Positions 7,386-16,245 are shown, counted from the stretch's first letter. The stretch: 22,832 bases of DNA from Treponema sp. UBA1226 (GCA_002309195.1 DBWY01000012.1:129210-152041); one strand, 5' to 3'. Program-made: numbers and translations. The notes: generated by a model not told the origin, from the sequence alone.

Positions 7386-7715
7386 ATGAACAAAAAAATT
7401 TTTATCGTAATGTCATTCCTCGCAATTTTTGGAATCGCAGGATTGTTCGCACAGGAAAGCGGTGAAGTTGCCGAAACAACTCAGGTTACTTCTCAGGCAG
7501 ACAGCATTCAGGCATTTAAATACATTGCTGCCGGTCTTGCAGTAGGTATCGCTTGTATCGCTGGTGGTAGCGCTGTAGGAAAAATCGGTGCTGCAGCTAT
7601 GGGTGCAATGAGCGAAAACGCAGAACTTTCTGGTAAAGCGCTTCCTTTCGTAGGACTTGCAGAAGGTATCTGTTTGTGGGGATTCCTTGTAGCACTTTTG
7701 ATTATCATTCTGTAA
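7386..7715 (+). CDS. atpK: V/A-type ATPase subunit K (c-ring proteolipid, two-helix form)
   Basis: The proteolipid makes the rotating membrane ring that carries ions. The 109-residue precursor begins with a signal-peptide-like stretch (MNKK, a hydrophobic run to about residue 22, then FAQES), an acidic/polar linker, and one helical hairpin: helix 1 about 43-75, loop SENAELSGKA, helix 2 about 86-109. The ion-binding carboxylate is Glu93 in LAEGICLWG. This is half the size of the four-helix NtpK of Enterococcus and resembles the signal-bearing two-helix form known from Thermus. A strong ribosome site, TAGGAG at 7375-7380, lies five bases before ATG, consistent with high expression. Helix 1 shows no glutamine and Glu93 is followed by Gly, not Ser/Thr. 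Confidence 0.94.
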   Translation: MNKKIFIVMSFLAIFGIAGLFAQESGEVAETTQVTSQADSIQAFKYIAAGLAVGIACIAGGSAVGKIGAAAMGAMSENAELSGKALPFVGLAEGICLWGFLVALLIIIL

Positions 7716-7742
7716 GATAAGCGGTTTTGATAAGGCTTTAAT

Positions 7743-8078
7743 TTGGAATATTATATAATTGGTGAGCGTGAAATTGTTCTTGCGTTTGCCCTTGTCGGTG
7801 TTAAAGGTACGTATGCGTCCAACCGCAACCAGGCTCTGGATGCTTTTAACCGCGTGACAGGGCAGGGCAGTCTGGTTTCTGCTCCGGTAAGAACAGAAAT
7901 TCCCAAGGTTCTCATTTTAACAGAAGACGTCAGTGTTATGATTGCTCAGGAAGTAAGCGACTGGCAGATAAAGGGAAGGTTTCCTCTTATCGTAGAGATT
8001 CCTGGTATTCAGGGAAAAGTTATCGGAAAAAAATCTCTTACAGATTCTATCCGCGAAGCTGTCGGAATACAGGTGTAA
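7743..8078 (+). CDS. atpF: V/A-type ATPase subunit F
   Basis: Subunit F is a small Rossmann-like protein on the central shaft beside subunit D and can modulate ATP hydrolysis. The 111-residue product has the family features: YYIIGEREIVLAFALVGV at the N-terminus, the central segment VLILTEDVSVMI, and the C-terminal PLIVEIPG loop. The start is TTG at 7743, set by the position of the YYIIGE strand, which normally begins within a few residues of the N-terminus, and by AAGG nine bases upstream. The gene begins 27 bases after subunit K and ends ten bases before subunit E. TTG starts are also used elsewhere in this window (htrA). Confidence 0.92.
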   Translation: MEYYIIGEREIVLAFALVGVKGTYASNRNQALDAFNRVTGQGSLVSAPVRTEIPKVLILTEDVSVMIAQEVSDWQIKGRFPLIVEIPGIQGKVIGKKSLTDSIREAVGIQV

Positions 8079-8088
8079 GGAAAATTTT

Positions 8089-8724
8089 ATGGAAGAAATA
8101 AGATCGACTGATATTCTTGATAAAGAAATTCAGGAAGATGCAAGAAAAAAGGCAGAAAAAATATTAAAAGACTCAGACGAGCAGTGTCAGAAAATTTTAA
8201 GTCAGGTAGATGAAAGACTTAACGACGCAAAAGAAGAGAGACGTAAATACTATTCTAAAAAAGCTGAACAGTATAAAAAAGATCTTGCATCGAGCCTTCC
8301 TCTCGAAAAATCCCGATTTCTTGTTTCCAGTATAAGTTCATCCGTTGCATCTGCAATCAATGATTATTTAAAAAATATTGAACAGAATAAAAGACTTGAT
8401 TTGCTTCTTTCTATGGCAGATAAATTTAAAAGTTTTACGGATACAAAAAACTTTAAAGCAAAGATTTATGGTTTTGACTTTGATTCAGCAAAAAATAAAA
8501 TTGAACAGAAAAAATTAAAAATAAATTCATTTGAAAAAATTGATTTTGTAAAATCAGGAGAAACTGCAATAGAAGGAATTGACCTGCACGAAGGAATCAT
8601 TCTTGATTCTGATGACAAGTCTGTAAAAATAAGACTTACTATTGAAGAACTTGTTACTGAAATTCTTGACAAGTACAGAAATGAGCTGGCAGTTACTCTG
8701 TTTGGAGGGAGGCTTCCGGAATGA
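8089..8724 (+). CDS. atpE: V/A-type ATPase subunit E (peripheral stalk)
   Basis: Subunit E forms the peripheral stalk with the G/H subunit and contacts the top of the catalytic head. The 211-residue protein has an N-terminal charged coiled coil (about 10-75, with repeated Lys/Glu/Ala/Asp, e.g. [16 protein letters not shown]) and a C-terminal globular domain with [20 protein letters not shown], the Gly-Gly/Ile-hairpin region characteristic of the family, ending in a helix that contains [25 protein letters not shown] overlapping the stop of subunit F serves as ribosome site. The stop overlaps the start of subunit A by four bases (ATGA), implying translational coupling. Confidence 0.92.
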   Translation: MEEIRSTDILDKEIQEDARKKAEKILKDSDEQCQKILSQVDERLNDAKEERRKYYSKKAEQYKKDLASSLPLEKSRFLVSSISSSVASAINDYLKNIEQNKRLDLLLSMADKFKSFTDTKNFKAKIYGFDFDSAKNKIEQKKLKINSFEKIDFVKSGETAIEGIDLHEGIILDSDDKSVKIRLTIEELVTEILDKYRNELAVTLFGGRLPE

Positions 8725-10496
8725 TTTGTGGTAAGATAACCCGTATCGCAGGTCCAATCGTATATGCAGAAGGGCTTGAGGGCTGCGGTCTTTATGATGT
8801 TGTAAACGTAGGAAAAAATAAACTCATCGGAGAAATTATCCGCCAGAACGAAGATAAAGCTGTCATTCAGGTTTATGAGGATGATACGGGAATGCAGCTT
8901 GGCGAAACAGTTGAATGTACTGAGTCTCCTCTCTCTTTAAAACTTGGACCGGGCCTTGTAGGAACTATCTATGACGGAATCCAGCGTCCGCTTAAGGCAA
9001 TGTTCGAAGATAAAGGTGCTTTCCTTTTACCGGGACAGAGAACAACTCCGATTGATACAGAAAAAAAATGGGACTTTAAAGCAGCAGACGGAATTAACAA
9101 AGGTTCTGAGATTGAACCGGGTATGGTTCTTGGAACTGTTAATGAAACAGAGTCTGTCGTGCACTCTATTATGGTTCCGCCTTATATAAAAGGAAAAACA
9201 TTAAAAAGTTTTTTTGGAAACGGTTCTTATACAGTTGATGATGTAATTGCCGTAACCGAACTTGATGAAGAAATAAAATTGAGCCAGTACTGGCCTGTAA
9301 GAAAACCACGTCCTTATGCGGCAAAGCTTGGTGTTACAGAACCTCTTTTAACAGGACAGCGTGTAATCGATGTATTCTTTCCGCTTTCAAAAGGTGGAAC
9401 GGCTGCAATTCCTGGTGGATTTGGAACCGGAAAAACAATGACACAGCATGCAGTTGCAAAATGGTGTGATGCAGATTTGATTATTTACATCGGATGTGGG
9501 GAGCGTGGTAACGAAATGACAGACGTTCTTACTGAGTTCCCTGAACTTATAGACCCGCGTACAGGACGTTCTCTTATGGAACGAACTATATTGATTGCAA
9601 ACACTTCTAACATGCCTGTTGCAGCGCGCGAAGTTTCTCTTTATTCAGGAATTACACTTGCAGAATATTACCGCGATATGGGAATGGCAGTTGCAATTAT
9701 GGCAGATTCGACTTCGCGCTGGGCAGAAGCATTGCGTGAACTTTCTGGCCGTATGGAAGAAATGCCTGCAGAAGAAGGATTCCCGGCATATTTACCTACA
9801 CGCCTTGCAGAGTTTTACGAAAGAGCAGGACGTGTTACATCGCTTTGTCAGAAAGAAGGAAGCGTTTCTGTAATTGGTGCGGTTTCTCCTCCTGGTGGTG
9901 ACTTCTCTGAACCTGTTACTCAGCATACAAAACGATTTATCAGATGTTTCTGGGCTCTTGACCGTTCTCTTGCAAACGCAAGACATTATCCTGCAATCAG
10001 CTGGATAGATTCTTATTCTGAATACGCAGAAGAAGTAAAAGAGTGGTGGGAAAAAACAAATCCGGCATGGTCAAAGGTTCGTTATAACGCTCTTGATCTT
10101 TTAAAGAAGGAACAGAAGCTTGAACAGATTGTGCGTCTCATCGGCCCTGATGCACTTCCTGATTTTGAGAGACTTGTTTTAGTTGTTGCAGACATGATGA
10201 AAAATGGATTTTTACAGCAGAATGCTTTTGATAAAATCGATGCATACTGCACTGTAGAAAAACAGATTAAGATTCTTGTTCTTATAATGAAATTTTATGA
10301 ACGCGCACTTGCTGTAATTAAAGCAGGAGCACCTCTTGCAAAAATAACACTTATGTCGTGCCGTGAAAAAATAATAAGAATCAAATCACTTGTTGCAAAC
10401 GACGAGATAGAAAAAATAAATGAAATTGAAAATCTCATGGACGAAGAGTTTGCTTCGATTGAACGCATATATCAGACAACGGAGGCTACAGTATGA
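8721..10496 (+). CDS. atpA: V/A-type ATPase catalytic subunit A
   Basis: Subunit A carries the catalytic nucleotide sites of the A3B3 head. The 591-residue length fits the family. In order: beta-barrel domain (1-70), the non-homologous bulge region (about 95-190), the nucleotide domain with P-loop GGFGTGKT at 232-239, and the catalytic Glu261 in GCGERGNEM. Then come [14 protein letters not shown], where Walker B lies, and the [14 protein letters not shown] segment characteristic of V/A-type A subunits. The C-terminal helical domain completes it. It overlaps both neighbours by four bases (ATGA on each side), so E, A and B are probably translationally coupled. All catalytic residues are present; direction (pumping or ATP synthesis) cannot be read here. 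Confidence 0.98.
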   Translation: MICGKITRIAGPIVYAEGLEGCGLYDVVNVGKNKLIGEIIRQNEDKAVIQVYEDDTGMQLGETVECTESPLSLKLGPGLVGTIYDGIQRPLKAMFEDKGAFLLPGQRTTPIDTEKKWDFKAADGINKGSEIEPGMVLGTVNETESVVHSIMVPPYIKGKTLKSFFGNGSYTVDDVIAVTELDEEIKLSQYWPVRKPRPYAAKLGVTEPLLTGQRVIDVFFPLSKGGTAAIPGGFGTGKTMTQHAVAKWCDADLIIYIGCGERGNEMTDVLTEFPELIDPRTGRSLMERTILIANTSNMPVAAREVSLYSGITLAEYYRDMGMAVAIMADSTSRWAEALRELSGRMEEMPAEEGFPAYLPTRLAEFYERAGRVTSLCQKEGSVSVIGAVSPPGGDFSEPVTQHTKRFIRCFWALDRSLANARHYPAISWIDSYSEYAEEVKEWWEKTNPAWSKVRYNALDLLKKEQKLEQIVRLIGPDALPDFERLVLVVADMMKNGFLQQNAFDKIDAYCTVEKQIKILVLIMKFYERALAVIKAGAPLAKITLMSCREKIIRIKSLVANDEIEKINEIENLMDEEFASIERIYQTTEATV

Positions 10497-11920
10497 AAGG
10501 TGTAGAATACCATGGAATAAAATCGGTTGACGGACCGATTGTAGCCGTAAAGGTTTCTGAAAATGTTTCTTTTAACGAAACGGTTTATGTACGCGACAGA
10601 ATGGGACAAAAAAGAACCGGTCGTGTAATCGATCTTTCAAAGGAAGCTGCAATCGTTCAGATTTTTGGATCTACAACAGGAATCGATCTTCAGGATACTA
10701 CAGTTGAATTTCTTGAGGAACCTCTTGAACTTCGCGTAGGCCCTGATCTTCTCGGAAGAATTTTTAACGGACTTGGTGAGCCGATTGACGGTTATGCTCC
10801 GATTATTTCTTCGAAAAAAATAAATGTAAACGGAAATCCTATAAATCCTTATGCGCGTGTTTATCCGCGTGACTTTATCCAGACAGGAATTTCTTCTATC
10901 GATGGAATGAATACTCTTATCCGCGGTCAGAAGCTTCCTATATTTTCCGGAAACGGTCTTCCACATAACAGACTTGCGGCACAGATTATCCGACAGGCGC
11001 GCCTTAAATCAAGTGACGATCAGTTTGTAATGGTTTTTGCCGGAATGGGAATCAAATACGATGTTGCACGATTTTTCCGCGACACGTTCGAAGAATCCGG
11101 CGTTCTTTCGAAGGTAGTAATGTTCCAGTCCCTTGCTGATGCTCCGTCGATTGAGCGTATCATTACGCCGCGCTGTGCCCTTACGGCCGCAGAGTATCTT
11201 GCGTACGAGATGGGAATGCATGTACTTGTAGTGTTGACTGATATGACAAACTATTGTGAAGCACTTCGCGAAATTTCTACAACGCGCGGCGAAGTTCCGG
11301 GAAGAAAAGGCTATCCGGGATACCTTTATTCTGACCTTGCAGAGCTTTACGAAAGAGCAGGACGCATTAAAGGAAGTAAAGGTTCAATTACACAGATTCC
11401 GATTTTGACGATGCCGAACGATGATATTTCGCACCCGATTCCTGACCTTACAGGATATATTACAGAAGGACAGATTGTTCTTGACCGCGAGCTTTCGCAG
11501 AAAGGAATGTATCCGCCTGTTGCAGGACTTCCTTCATTGAGCCGACTTATGAAAGACGGAATCGGTATTGCATCTGACGGAACAGTCATGACACGTGATG
11601 ACCATGCTGCAGTATCAAGCCAGCTTTTTGCGTCGTATTCAAAAGTAAAATCAATACGAAATCTTGCAGCCATCATAGGCGAAGAAGAACTTTCTTCTCT
11701 TGATAAACTGTATTTAAAATTTGGTGAAGCGTTTGAACAGAAATTCCTTACACAGGGCGAGTATGAAAACCGTTCCATCGAAGAAACGCTTGATATCGGA
11801 TGGCAGGTGTTAAAGATTCTTCCAGAAGAAGAACTTGTAAGAATTACACCTGATTTGATTGCAAAATATATGCAGAAAGATGAAAAAGAGCAGACAGGAC
11901 TTATAAAAATAAAAGAGTAA
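10493..11920 (+). CDS. atpB: V/A-type ATPase regulatory subunit B
   Basis: Subunit B alternates with A in the hexameric head and does not hydrolyse ATP. The 475-residue product has the standard beta-barrel (about 1-80), then [20 protein letters not shown] and the nucleotide-like fold. Where A has a P-loop, B has SGNGLPHN (about 152-159), the normal degenerate sequence of this subunit. The later motifs [20 protein letters not shown] and [13 protein letters not shown] are strongly conserved in B subunits. The start overlaps the end of subunit A by four bases. Subunit D follows after nine bases. Nothing is missing relative to the family. Confidence 0.98.
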   Translation: MKGVEYHGIKSVDGPIVAVKVSENVSFNETVYVRDRMGQKRTGRVIDLSKEAAIVQIFGSTTGIDLQDTTVEFLEEPLELRVGPDLLGRIFNGLGEPIDGYAPIISSKKINVNGNPINPYARVYPRDFIQTGISSIDGMNTLIRGQKLPIFSGNGLPHNRLAAQIIRQARLKSSDDQFVMVFAGMGIKYDVARFFRDTFEESGVLSKVVMFQSLADAPSIERIITPRCALTAAEYLAYEMGMHVLVVLTDMTNYCEALREISTTRGEVPGRKGYPGYLYSDLAELYERAGRIKGSKGSITQIPILTMPNDDISHPIPDLTGYITEGQIVLDRELSQKGMYPPVAGLPSLSRLMKDGIGIASDGTVMTRDDHAAVSSQLFASYSKVKSIRNLAAIIGEEELSSLDKLYLKFGEAFEQKFLTQGEYENRSIEETLDIGWQVLKILPEEELVRITPDLIAKYMQKDEKEQTGLIKIKE

Positions 11921-11929
11921 AAAGAATCG

Positions 11930-12544
11930 ATGGCAAAGTTAAACATTGCACCGACAAAATCAAATCTTCTCTCGATGAAAGAACAGCTTTCTGTTTCGCA
12001 GAACGGATATGAACTTCTGGAGCAGAAACGCGAAATCCTTGTAATGGAACTCATGCACATGGTAGAACGCGTAAAACTTCTCGAGCAGAAAATTGATGAG
12101 CTTATCGAAAAAGCATATCCTGCTTTAAAGAAAATGCTCATGCAGTTTGGTGGTGACAGGGTAGAGCAGATGTCATCCGGCGTTAAATATGATTTTTCAA
12201 TAATTGAAAAATCTATAACAATCGGTGGAATGAGATTTCCTACTATTGATGTAAAACTTCCAGAAAAAAAACTTTTTTATTCTTTTATGGGAACTTCTTC
12301 TTCGTGTGACGAAACCATTTCATATTTTTTTGAGCTTTTAAAACTTCTTACCGACATGGCTTCGATCAGAACAATTGTCTGGCGTCTTGCAGGAGAAGTA
12401 AAGAAAACTCAGAGACGTGTTAACGCTCTTGATAAAATGGTTATCCCGCAGACACAGGAAACCGTAAGATATATAGAAAGTGTGCTTGAAGAGAGAGAAA
12501 GAGAAAACGTTTTTGTGCTTAAGTCACTAAAGAACAGAAAATAG
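11930..12544 (+). CDS. atpD: V/A-type ATPase subunit D (central rotor shaft)
   Basis: Subunit D is the coiled-coil axle that turns inside the A3B3 head. The 204-residue protein starts with KLNIAPTKSNLLSMKEQL and a long helix to about residue 75. A short middle part with a beta-hairpin-like segment (SITIGGMRFPTIDVKLPEK) follows, then a second long helix from about 130 with the conserved KKTQRRVNALDKMVIPQ motif. This is the expected order for the family. The ribosome site is weak (AAAAGAATCG), so expression may depend on coupling to subunit B, nine bases upstream. It is the last ATPase gene of the set; the Usp-like gene follows after nine bases. Confidence 0.96.
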   Translation: MAKLNIAPTKSNLLSMKEQLSVSQNGYELLEQKREILVMELMHMVERVKLLEQKIDELIEKAYPALKKMLMQFGGDRVEQMSSGVKYDFSIIEKSITIGGMRFPTIDVKLPEKKLFYSFMGTSSSCDETISYFFELLKLLTDMASIRTIVWRLAGEVKKTQRRVNALDKMVIPQTQETVRYIESVLEERERENVFVLKSLKNRK

Positions 12545-12553
12545 GGGTAAAGT

Positions 12554-13063
12554 ATGAGCAGAAATCTTTATAACAGTATTGTCGTTGCCATCAACGGATC
12601 TTCAAGTTCGATTCATGCTGCGATGTACGGAATTATTCTTGCAAAACAACAGAAGCTTTCCCTTAAGTTTGTTTACGTTGTAGATACTGCTACTATCAAG
12701 CGCCTGTCGTTAAGTCACTTCTTAATTTCAGAAGAAAGTTCGATGTATGAAAAAAATCTCCAGAATGACGGAGAAAGATATATAGATTATGCACTCAAGC
12801 TTGCAAAAAGCAAGGGACTTAAAGCGACAGGCGAGATTAGAAGAGGCTCTGTATGTCTTGAAGTCGTAAACTGCATTAAAGAATCAGAAGCAGATCTCCT
12901 TCTTCTTGGTGGGGAAAATTCTGAAAGTACAAAAACATTTGCGTGGGAAAATACACACAGTTCAGTTTCGCTTACAAACAGAGAAATAATTTCTAATTCT
13001 CCCTGTTCTGTAATCGTGGTAAAAGAACCTGATATAGAACTTTTGTATTCTCAGTTAAAGTAG
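12554..13063 (+). CDS. UspA-family (universal stress) protein
   Basis: A single 169-residue Usp domain, an alpha/beta nucleotide-binding-like fold found in stress and energy-limitation responses. Visible features are the first strand IVVAINGSSSSIHAAMYGI, the second strand LKFVYVVD, the ESEADLLLLGG strand and the final NSPCSVIVVKE strand. Two points are unusual for an ATP-binding member. The first-strand Asp is Asn14 (VAING rather than VAVDG). The G-2x-G-9x-G(S/T) loop is not kept in GGENSESTKTFAWENTHSSV. It may therefore bind no ATP or act by protein contact. GGGGTAAAG precedes the ATG. It sits nine bases after atpD in the same operon, so a link to ATPase activity is plausible but only inferred. 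Confidence 0.82.
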   Translation: MSRNLYNSIVVAINGSSSSIHAAMYGIILAKQQKLSLKFVYVVDTATIKRLSLSHFLISEESSMYEKNLQNDGERYIDYALKLAKSKGLKATGEIRRGSVCLEVVNCIKESEADLLLLGGENSESTKTFAWENTHSSVSLTNREIISNSPCSVIVVKEPDIELLYSQLK

Positions 13064-13070
13064 GAATACA

Positions 13071-13832
13071 ATGGCAGACTATTATAAAATTCTTGGAGTA
13101 AGCCGCAATGCGACACTTTCTGAGATACGAAGAGCTTACAGAAGCAGAGTAAAAGAACTTCATCCGGATAAATCAGGAACTTCCGAAACATCAGAAGAAT
13201 TTGCAAAAGTAGTTCAGGCTTATAAAGTCCTTTCTGATGCAAAAAGCCGCGCAATTTTTGATTCGTCACTATTTACAAATGTACGCGCGCACCGTCACAA
13301 AAAAGCAGAATTTGATTACAGAACATGGCTTTTAGAACGTACAGATCAGGAGTCGCGTGCAAAACTCATTTTCTTTGATCTTATGCATGACAGGGAAGAT
13401 GATGCGGTAAAAGAATTTAAAAAGATGAACACAGAGCACGCCGACTTTAATCTAAAGCACTGGTTTACGCGCGAAGATTTTATGGACTACGGGTTTATCC
13501 TGTCGGAAGAATTAGTATTGCGCGGCGAGTATTACGATGCATTTCTACTTCTTGAACAGATTATAAAGATGGAATACACATATGATTACTTCAGGCTGTT
13601 TTTTCCGGAAGTGCTGGCATTTACAAAAAATATTTTACGCACTAAACTAGATAAAGTTATAGACGACGAACTTGCACTTGATGCATGGGAGCGCGCTCTT
13701 GAACTTAATTTTGGTCCAAAGGACGATGCTTTTTTTCTGCAGAAAATGTCGCAGGTTTATAAACGGATTGGAGATGAAACAACTTCGCTGATCTGTCTTG
13801 AAGAGTCAAAAAAAATATTAAATGAGGCATAG
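13071..13832 (+). CDS. J-domain protein with helical C-terminal region
   Basis: A 253-residue co-chaperone candidate. Residues about 3-65 form a J domain with YYKILGVSRNATLSEIRRAY and an intact HPD motif (31-33), the residues that stimulate DnaK ATPase. There is no Gly/Phe-rich stretch and no zinc-finger (CxxCxGxG) domain, so it is not DnaJ itself but a class C J-protein. Residues about 95-253 are helical with TPR-like spacing (e.g. EYYDAFLLLEQIIKMEY and ELALDAWERALELNFG). No membrane segment is seen. It starts seven bases after the Usp gene and ends four bases before map. Its client is unknown; the operon suggests ATPase assembly or stress-linked folding, which is inference. Confidence 0.85.
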   Translation: MADYYKILGVSRNATLSEIRRAYRSRVKELHPDKSGTSETSEEFAKVVQAYKVLSDAKSRAIFDSSLFTNVRAHRHKKAEFDYRTWLLERTDQESRAKLIFFDLMHDREDDAVKEFKKMNTEHADFNLKHWFTREDFMDYGFILSEELVLRGEYYDAFLLLEQIIKMEYTYDYFRLFFPEVLAFTKNILRTKLDKVIDDELALDAWERALELNFGPKDDAFFLQKMSQVYKRIGDETTSLICLEESKKILNEA

Positions 13833-13836
13833 ATAA

Positions 13837-14607
13837 ATGATTCGATTAAAGAACAGAGAGGAAATTGAAGGAATAAGAAAAAGCTGCCATCTTCTTGCTG
13901 ATATGTTTAACGAAATTATTCCGCAGGTAAAAGCCGGAATGACAACTAAAGACGTTGATGATATCTGCAAAAAATTTATGGTGCAGCATGGCGGAAAGCC
14001 TGCCTGGTACCGCGAAAATTTTCCGGGTGCCATCTGCATAAGCATTAACGACGAAGTTATTCACGGGATTCCGTCTAAAAAAAGAATCATAAAAGATGGT
14101 GATATAGTTTCTATCGATGTCGGAATCGACCTGGACGGCTATATATCAGATTCAACTCACTCAGTGCTTGTAGGAAATGTTGACCCTAAAATCCGCAAGC
14201 TTGACGAAGTAACTTTAGAGTGTCTTAAAGCCGGCATCGAAGCTTGCCGCGTAGGAAACCGCATAAAAGACATTTCGCGTGCAGTAGAAGAAATTGCAAG
14301 AAAGCACGGCTATGGAATCGTTTACGATTACTGTGGCCACGGTGTAGGGCTTGATGTTCACGAAGACCCGAATATTCCTAATGTTTCTGACTGGGGCGGC
14401 CCTAATCCGCGCATTCAGGAGGGAATGGTTCTTGCAATCGAGCCTATGATTAACCTTGGCACGGATGACGTTGTCCTTGCCGACGATGACTGGACTGTTC
14501 TTACCGCAGATGGACTTGCATCTGCCCACGAAGAGCATACTGTCGTAGTTTTTAAAGACCACACAGAAATCCTTACAGACCTTAACTACCGCAGTTTTAG
14601 GGCGTAG
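13837..14607 (+). CDS. map: Methionine aminopeptidase, type I
   Basis: Removes the initiator methionine from nascent proteins in the cytoplasm after deformylation. The 256-residue length fits a type Ia enzyme without N-terminal extension. The two-metal site is complete by comparison with the E. coli enzyme: Asp94 (SIDVG), Asp105 (ISDSTH), His168 (YCGHGVG), Glu202 (IEPM) and Glu233 (HEEHT). Substrate-contact His76 (EVIHGIPS) and His175 (DVHEDP) are also present. It is the last gene of the long operon, beginning four bases after the J-domain gene, and a strong terminator starts 15 bases after its stop. With trigger factor it acts on the same ribosome-exit substrates. Confidence 0.97.
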   Translation: MIRLKNREEIEGIRKSCHLLADMFNEIIPQVKAGMTTKDVDDICKKFMVQHGGKPAWYRENFPGAICISINDEVIHGIPSKKRIIKDGDIVSIDVGIDLDGYISDSTHSVLVGNVDPKIRKLDEVTLECLKAGIEACRVGNRIKDISRAVEEIARKHGYGIVYDYCGHGVGLDVHEDPNIPNVSDWGGPNPRIQEGMVLAIEPMINLGTDDVVLADDDWTVLTADGLASAHEEHTVVVFKDHTEILTDLNYRSFRA

Positions 14608-14622
14608 TTCTGGCTCTGCTAT

Positions 14623-14656
14623 AAGCTGAATTTTTTTAAAAAATTCAGCTTTTTTT
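14623..14656 (+). terminator. Rho-independent terminator of the V-ATPase operon
   Basis: AAGCTGAATTTTTT pairs with AAAAAATTCAGCTT around a single-base turn (in practice a loop of a few A/T bases) and continues into seven T residues. It follows the map stop by 15 bases. The G/C-containing base of the stem plus T-run make this the clearest terminator on the plus strand. No similar one occurs between 3074 and here, supporting one long operon. Confidence 0.88.
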
Positions 14657-14727
14657 GTAACACAACAGGGGATTTTTTTATTATCTTTATATAGGTGGCA
14701 TGCTGAATAAAGTTCAGGCCGCAAAAC

Positions 14728-14732
14728 GGAGG
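14728..14732 (+). promoter_or_regulatory. Ribosome-binding site that supports the TTG start of htrA
   Basis: GGAGG lies eight bases before the TTG at 14741. No ATG or GTG follows in frame before the signal peptide, so this strong site decides for the TTG. I see no convincing sigma-70 promoter in the 70 bases between the terminator and this site; AT-rich TTTATATAGG near 14686-14695 is the best -10 candidate. Confidence 0.7.
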
Positions 14733-14740
14733 TAAAAATC

Positions 14741-16240
14741 TTGAAAAAGAATCTTAAATATATCATCGGATGTGCATGCGTCGCAGCCACAGCTTTTGCA
14801 CTCATAGCCTTTTCGTGCACAGGAAAAAAAGACAGAGGCTCTGCAAACACTGCTTTTGCCCAGACAAATACAGTTAAAAACGAAAAAACAGCAGCAAACA
14901 TTCCTACTGCATCGCTCAATATTATCGAAGCGCTGCAGGATGTTAACCGTTCGATAAGTCAGAATGTGCTTCCTTCTGTAGTAGAAATTGACGTTACAGA
15001 AACAAAGAAAAGGGCAAAAAATCCTTTCGGTGACATTCCGTTTTTCTTTTTCGGAGTTCCGCAGGATGACGACCAGAAACAGGAAGAATATAAAGAAACA
15101 GGACTTGGTTCGGGCGTAATAATCCGCAGAAACGGAAATACTCTTTACGTACTTACGAATAATCATGTTGCAGGTTCTGCAACAGAAATAAGCGTTAAGC
15201 TCAATGATGGAAGAAAATTTGACGGAAAGCTTGTCGGAGCAGACAAGAGAATGGATATCGCACTCGTTTCTTTTGAAACAACTGATAAAGAAATTCCGCT
15301 TGCAGTACTCGGAGACTCTGATACTGTAGAAGCAGGTGACATCTGTTATGCAATGGGTGCTCCTTTAGGATACAGTCAGTCTGTAACACAGGGTATCGTA
15401 AGTGCAACAGGAAGATCGGGCGGTGATATCGGTAACATCAATGATTTTATTCAGACTGATGCAGCAATCAACCAGGGAAACTCTGGAGGACCGCTTTTAA
15501 ATATTTATGGACAGGTAATCGGTATTAACACATGGATTGCATCGGGTACAGGAGGAAATGTAGGTCTTGGTTTTGCAATTCCGATTAACAACGTAAAAAA
15601 CGCAATCGATGATTTTATCGCTGATGGAAAAATTACATACGGATGGGTTGGTGTAAGTTTAACTGATGTTAAAGCAGAATACCTTAACTCACTCGGAATT
15701 AAAGATACTAAAGGTGCATTTGCTTCTCAGGTATTTATCGGAAGCCCTGCACAGAAAGCCGGAATCCAGGCAGGAGATTATATTATCGAACTTGACGGAA
15801 AGAAAGTAGTTTCTGTTGATCAGCTTGTTCGTGATGTAGGAGTTCTTCGTGTCGGACAGAAAGCAAAATTTAAAGTTATCCGCGGTGGAAAAACTCTTGA
15901 AGTTACTGCTAAAATAGAAGAAAGAACAGAAGAGATTTCTTCTGATGATTCTAAACTCTGGCCGGGCTTTATTGCTGTTCCGCTTACGGATGATGTAAGA
16001 AAGCAGCTTAAGGTTACTGACGGAGTAAAGGGTGTTGCCGTTACAAATGTAATTGCAAAATCTCCTGCAAGTGCATTAAGACTTCAGAACGGGGATGTTA
16101 TTACTGCAGTAAACGGAACAAAAGTTAATAACCTTGCAGAATTCTACAGCGCAATGGATTTGACAAAGACAAAGTCGATTCAGTTTGATGTATGGAACGA
16201 AGCAGGAACGATTACTACAGGAACCTGGAAATTAAATTAA
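14741..16240 (+). CDS. htrA: HtrA/DegP-family serine protease with two PDZ domains
   Basis: An exported protease/chaperone of the envelope that degrades misfolded proteins. The 499-residue product has an N-terminal signal with a hydrophobic stretch ending in IAFSC (Cys26), a possible spirochaetal lipobox, so it may be a lipoprotein. The trypsin-like domain (about 65-295) contains the full triad: His142 (TNNHVAG), Asp172 (RMDIALV) and Ser248 (GNSGGPL). PDZ1 covers about 300-393 (GWVGVSLTDV; SPAQKAGIQAGD). PDZ2 covers about 405-485 (SPASALRLQNGDVITAVNG). A Phe-rich segment (FFFFG, 101-105) lies in the LA-loop-like insertion. Translation starts at TTG with a strong GGAGG. The folate enzyme gene begins five bases after its stop. 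Confidence 0.95.
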   Translation: MKKNLKYIIGCACVAATAFALIAFSCTGKKDRGSANTAFAQTNTVKNEKTAANIPTASLNIIEALQDVNRSISQNVLPSVVEIDVTETKKRAKNPFGDIPFFFFGVPQDDDQKQEEYKETGLGSGVIIRRNGNTLYVLTNNHVAGSATEISVKLNDGRKFDGKLVGADKRMDIALVSFETTDKEIPLAVLGDSDTVEAGDICYAMGAPLGYSQSVTQGIVSATGRSGGDIGNINDFIQTDAAINQGNSGGPLLNIYGQVIGINTWIASGTGGNVGLGFAIPINNVKNAIDDFIADGKITYGWVGVSLTDVKAEYLNSLGIKDTKGAFASQVFIGSPAQKAGIQAGDYIIELDGKKVVSVDQLVRDVGVLRVGQKAKFKVIRGGKTLEVTAKIEERTEEISSDDSKLWPGFIAVPLTDDVRKQLKVTDGVKGVAVTNVIAKSPASALRLQNGDVITAVNGTKVNNLAEFYSAMDLTKTKSIQFDVWNEAGTITTGTWKLN

Positions 16241-16245
16241 GTAAT

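Noticed and set aside
10493..11920. Missing P-loop in the subunit B gene as a possible defect
   Set aside because: Absence of a Walker A motif is normal for V/A-type subunit B; it is not a loss-of-function sign.
11347..12141. A 264-codon minus-strand open frame across atpB and atpD
   Set aside because: It is antisense to two firmly identified genes, is Ser/Phe-rich, and arises from their codon use; no homology-like motif is visible.
14215..15166. Overlapping minus-strand open frames of 234 and 150 codons across map and htrA
   Set aside because: They cover coding sequence of two conserved genes and a terminator, and have Cys/Phe/Val-rich shadow composition.
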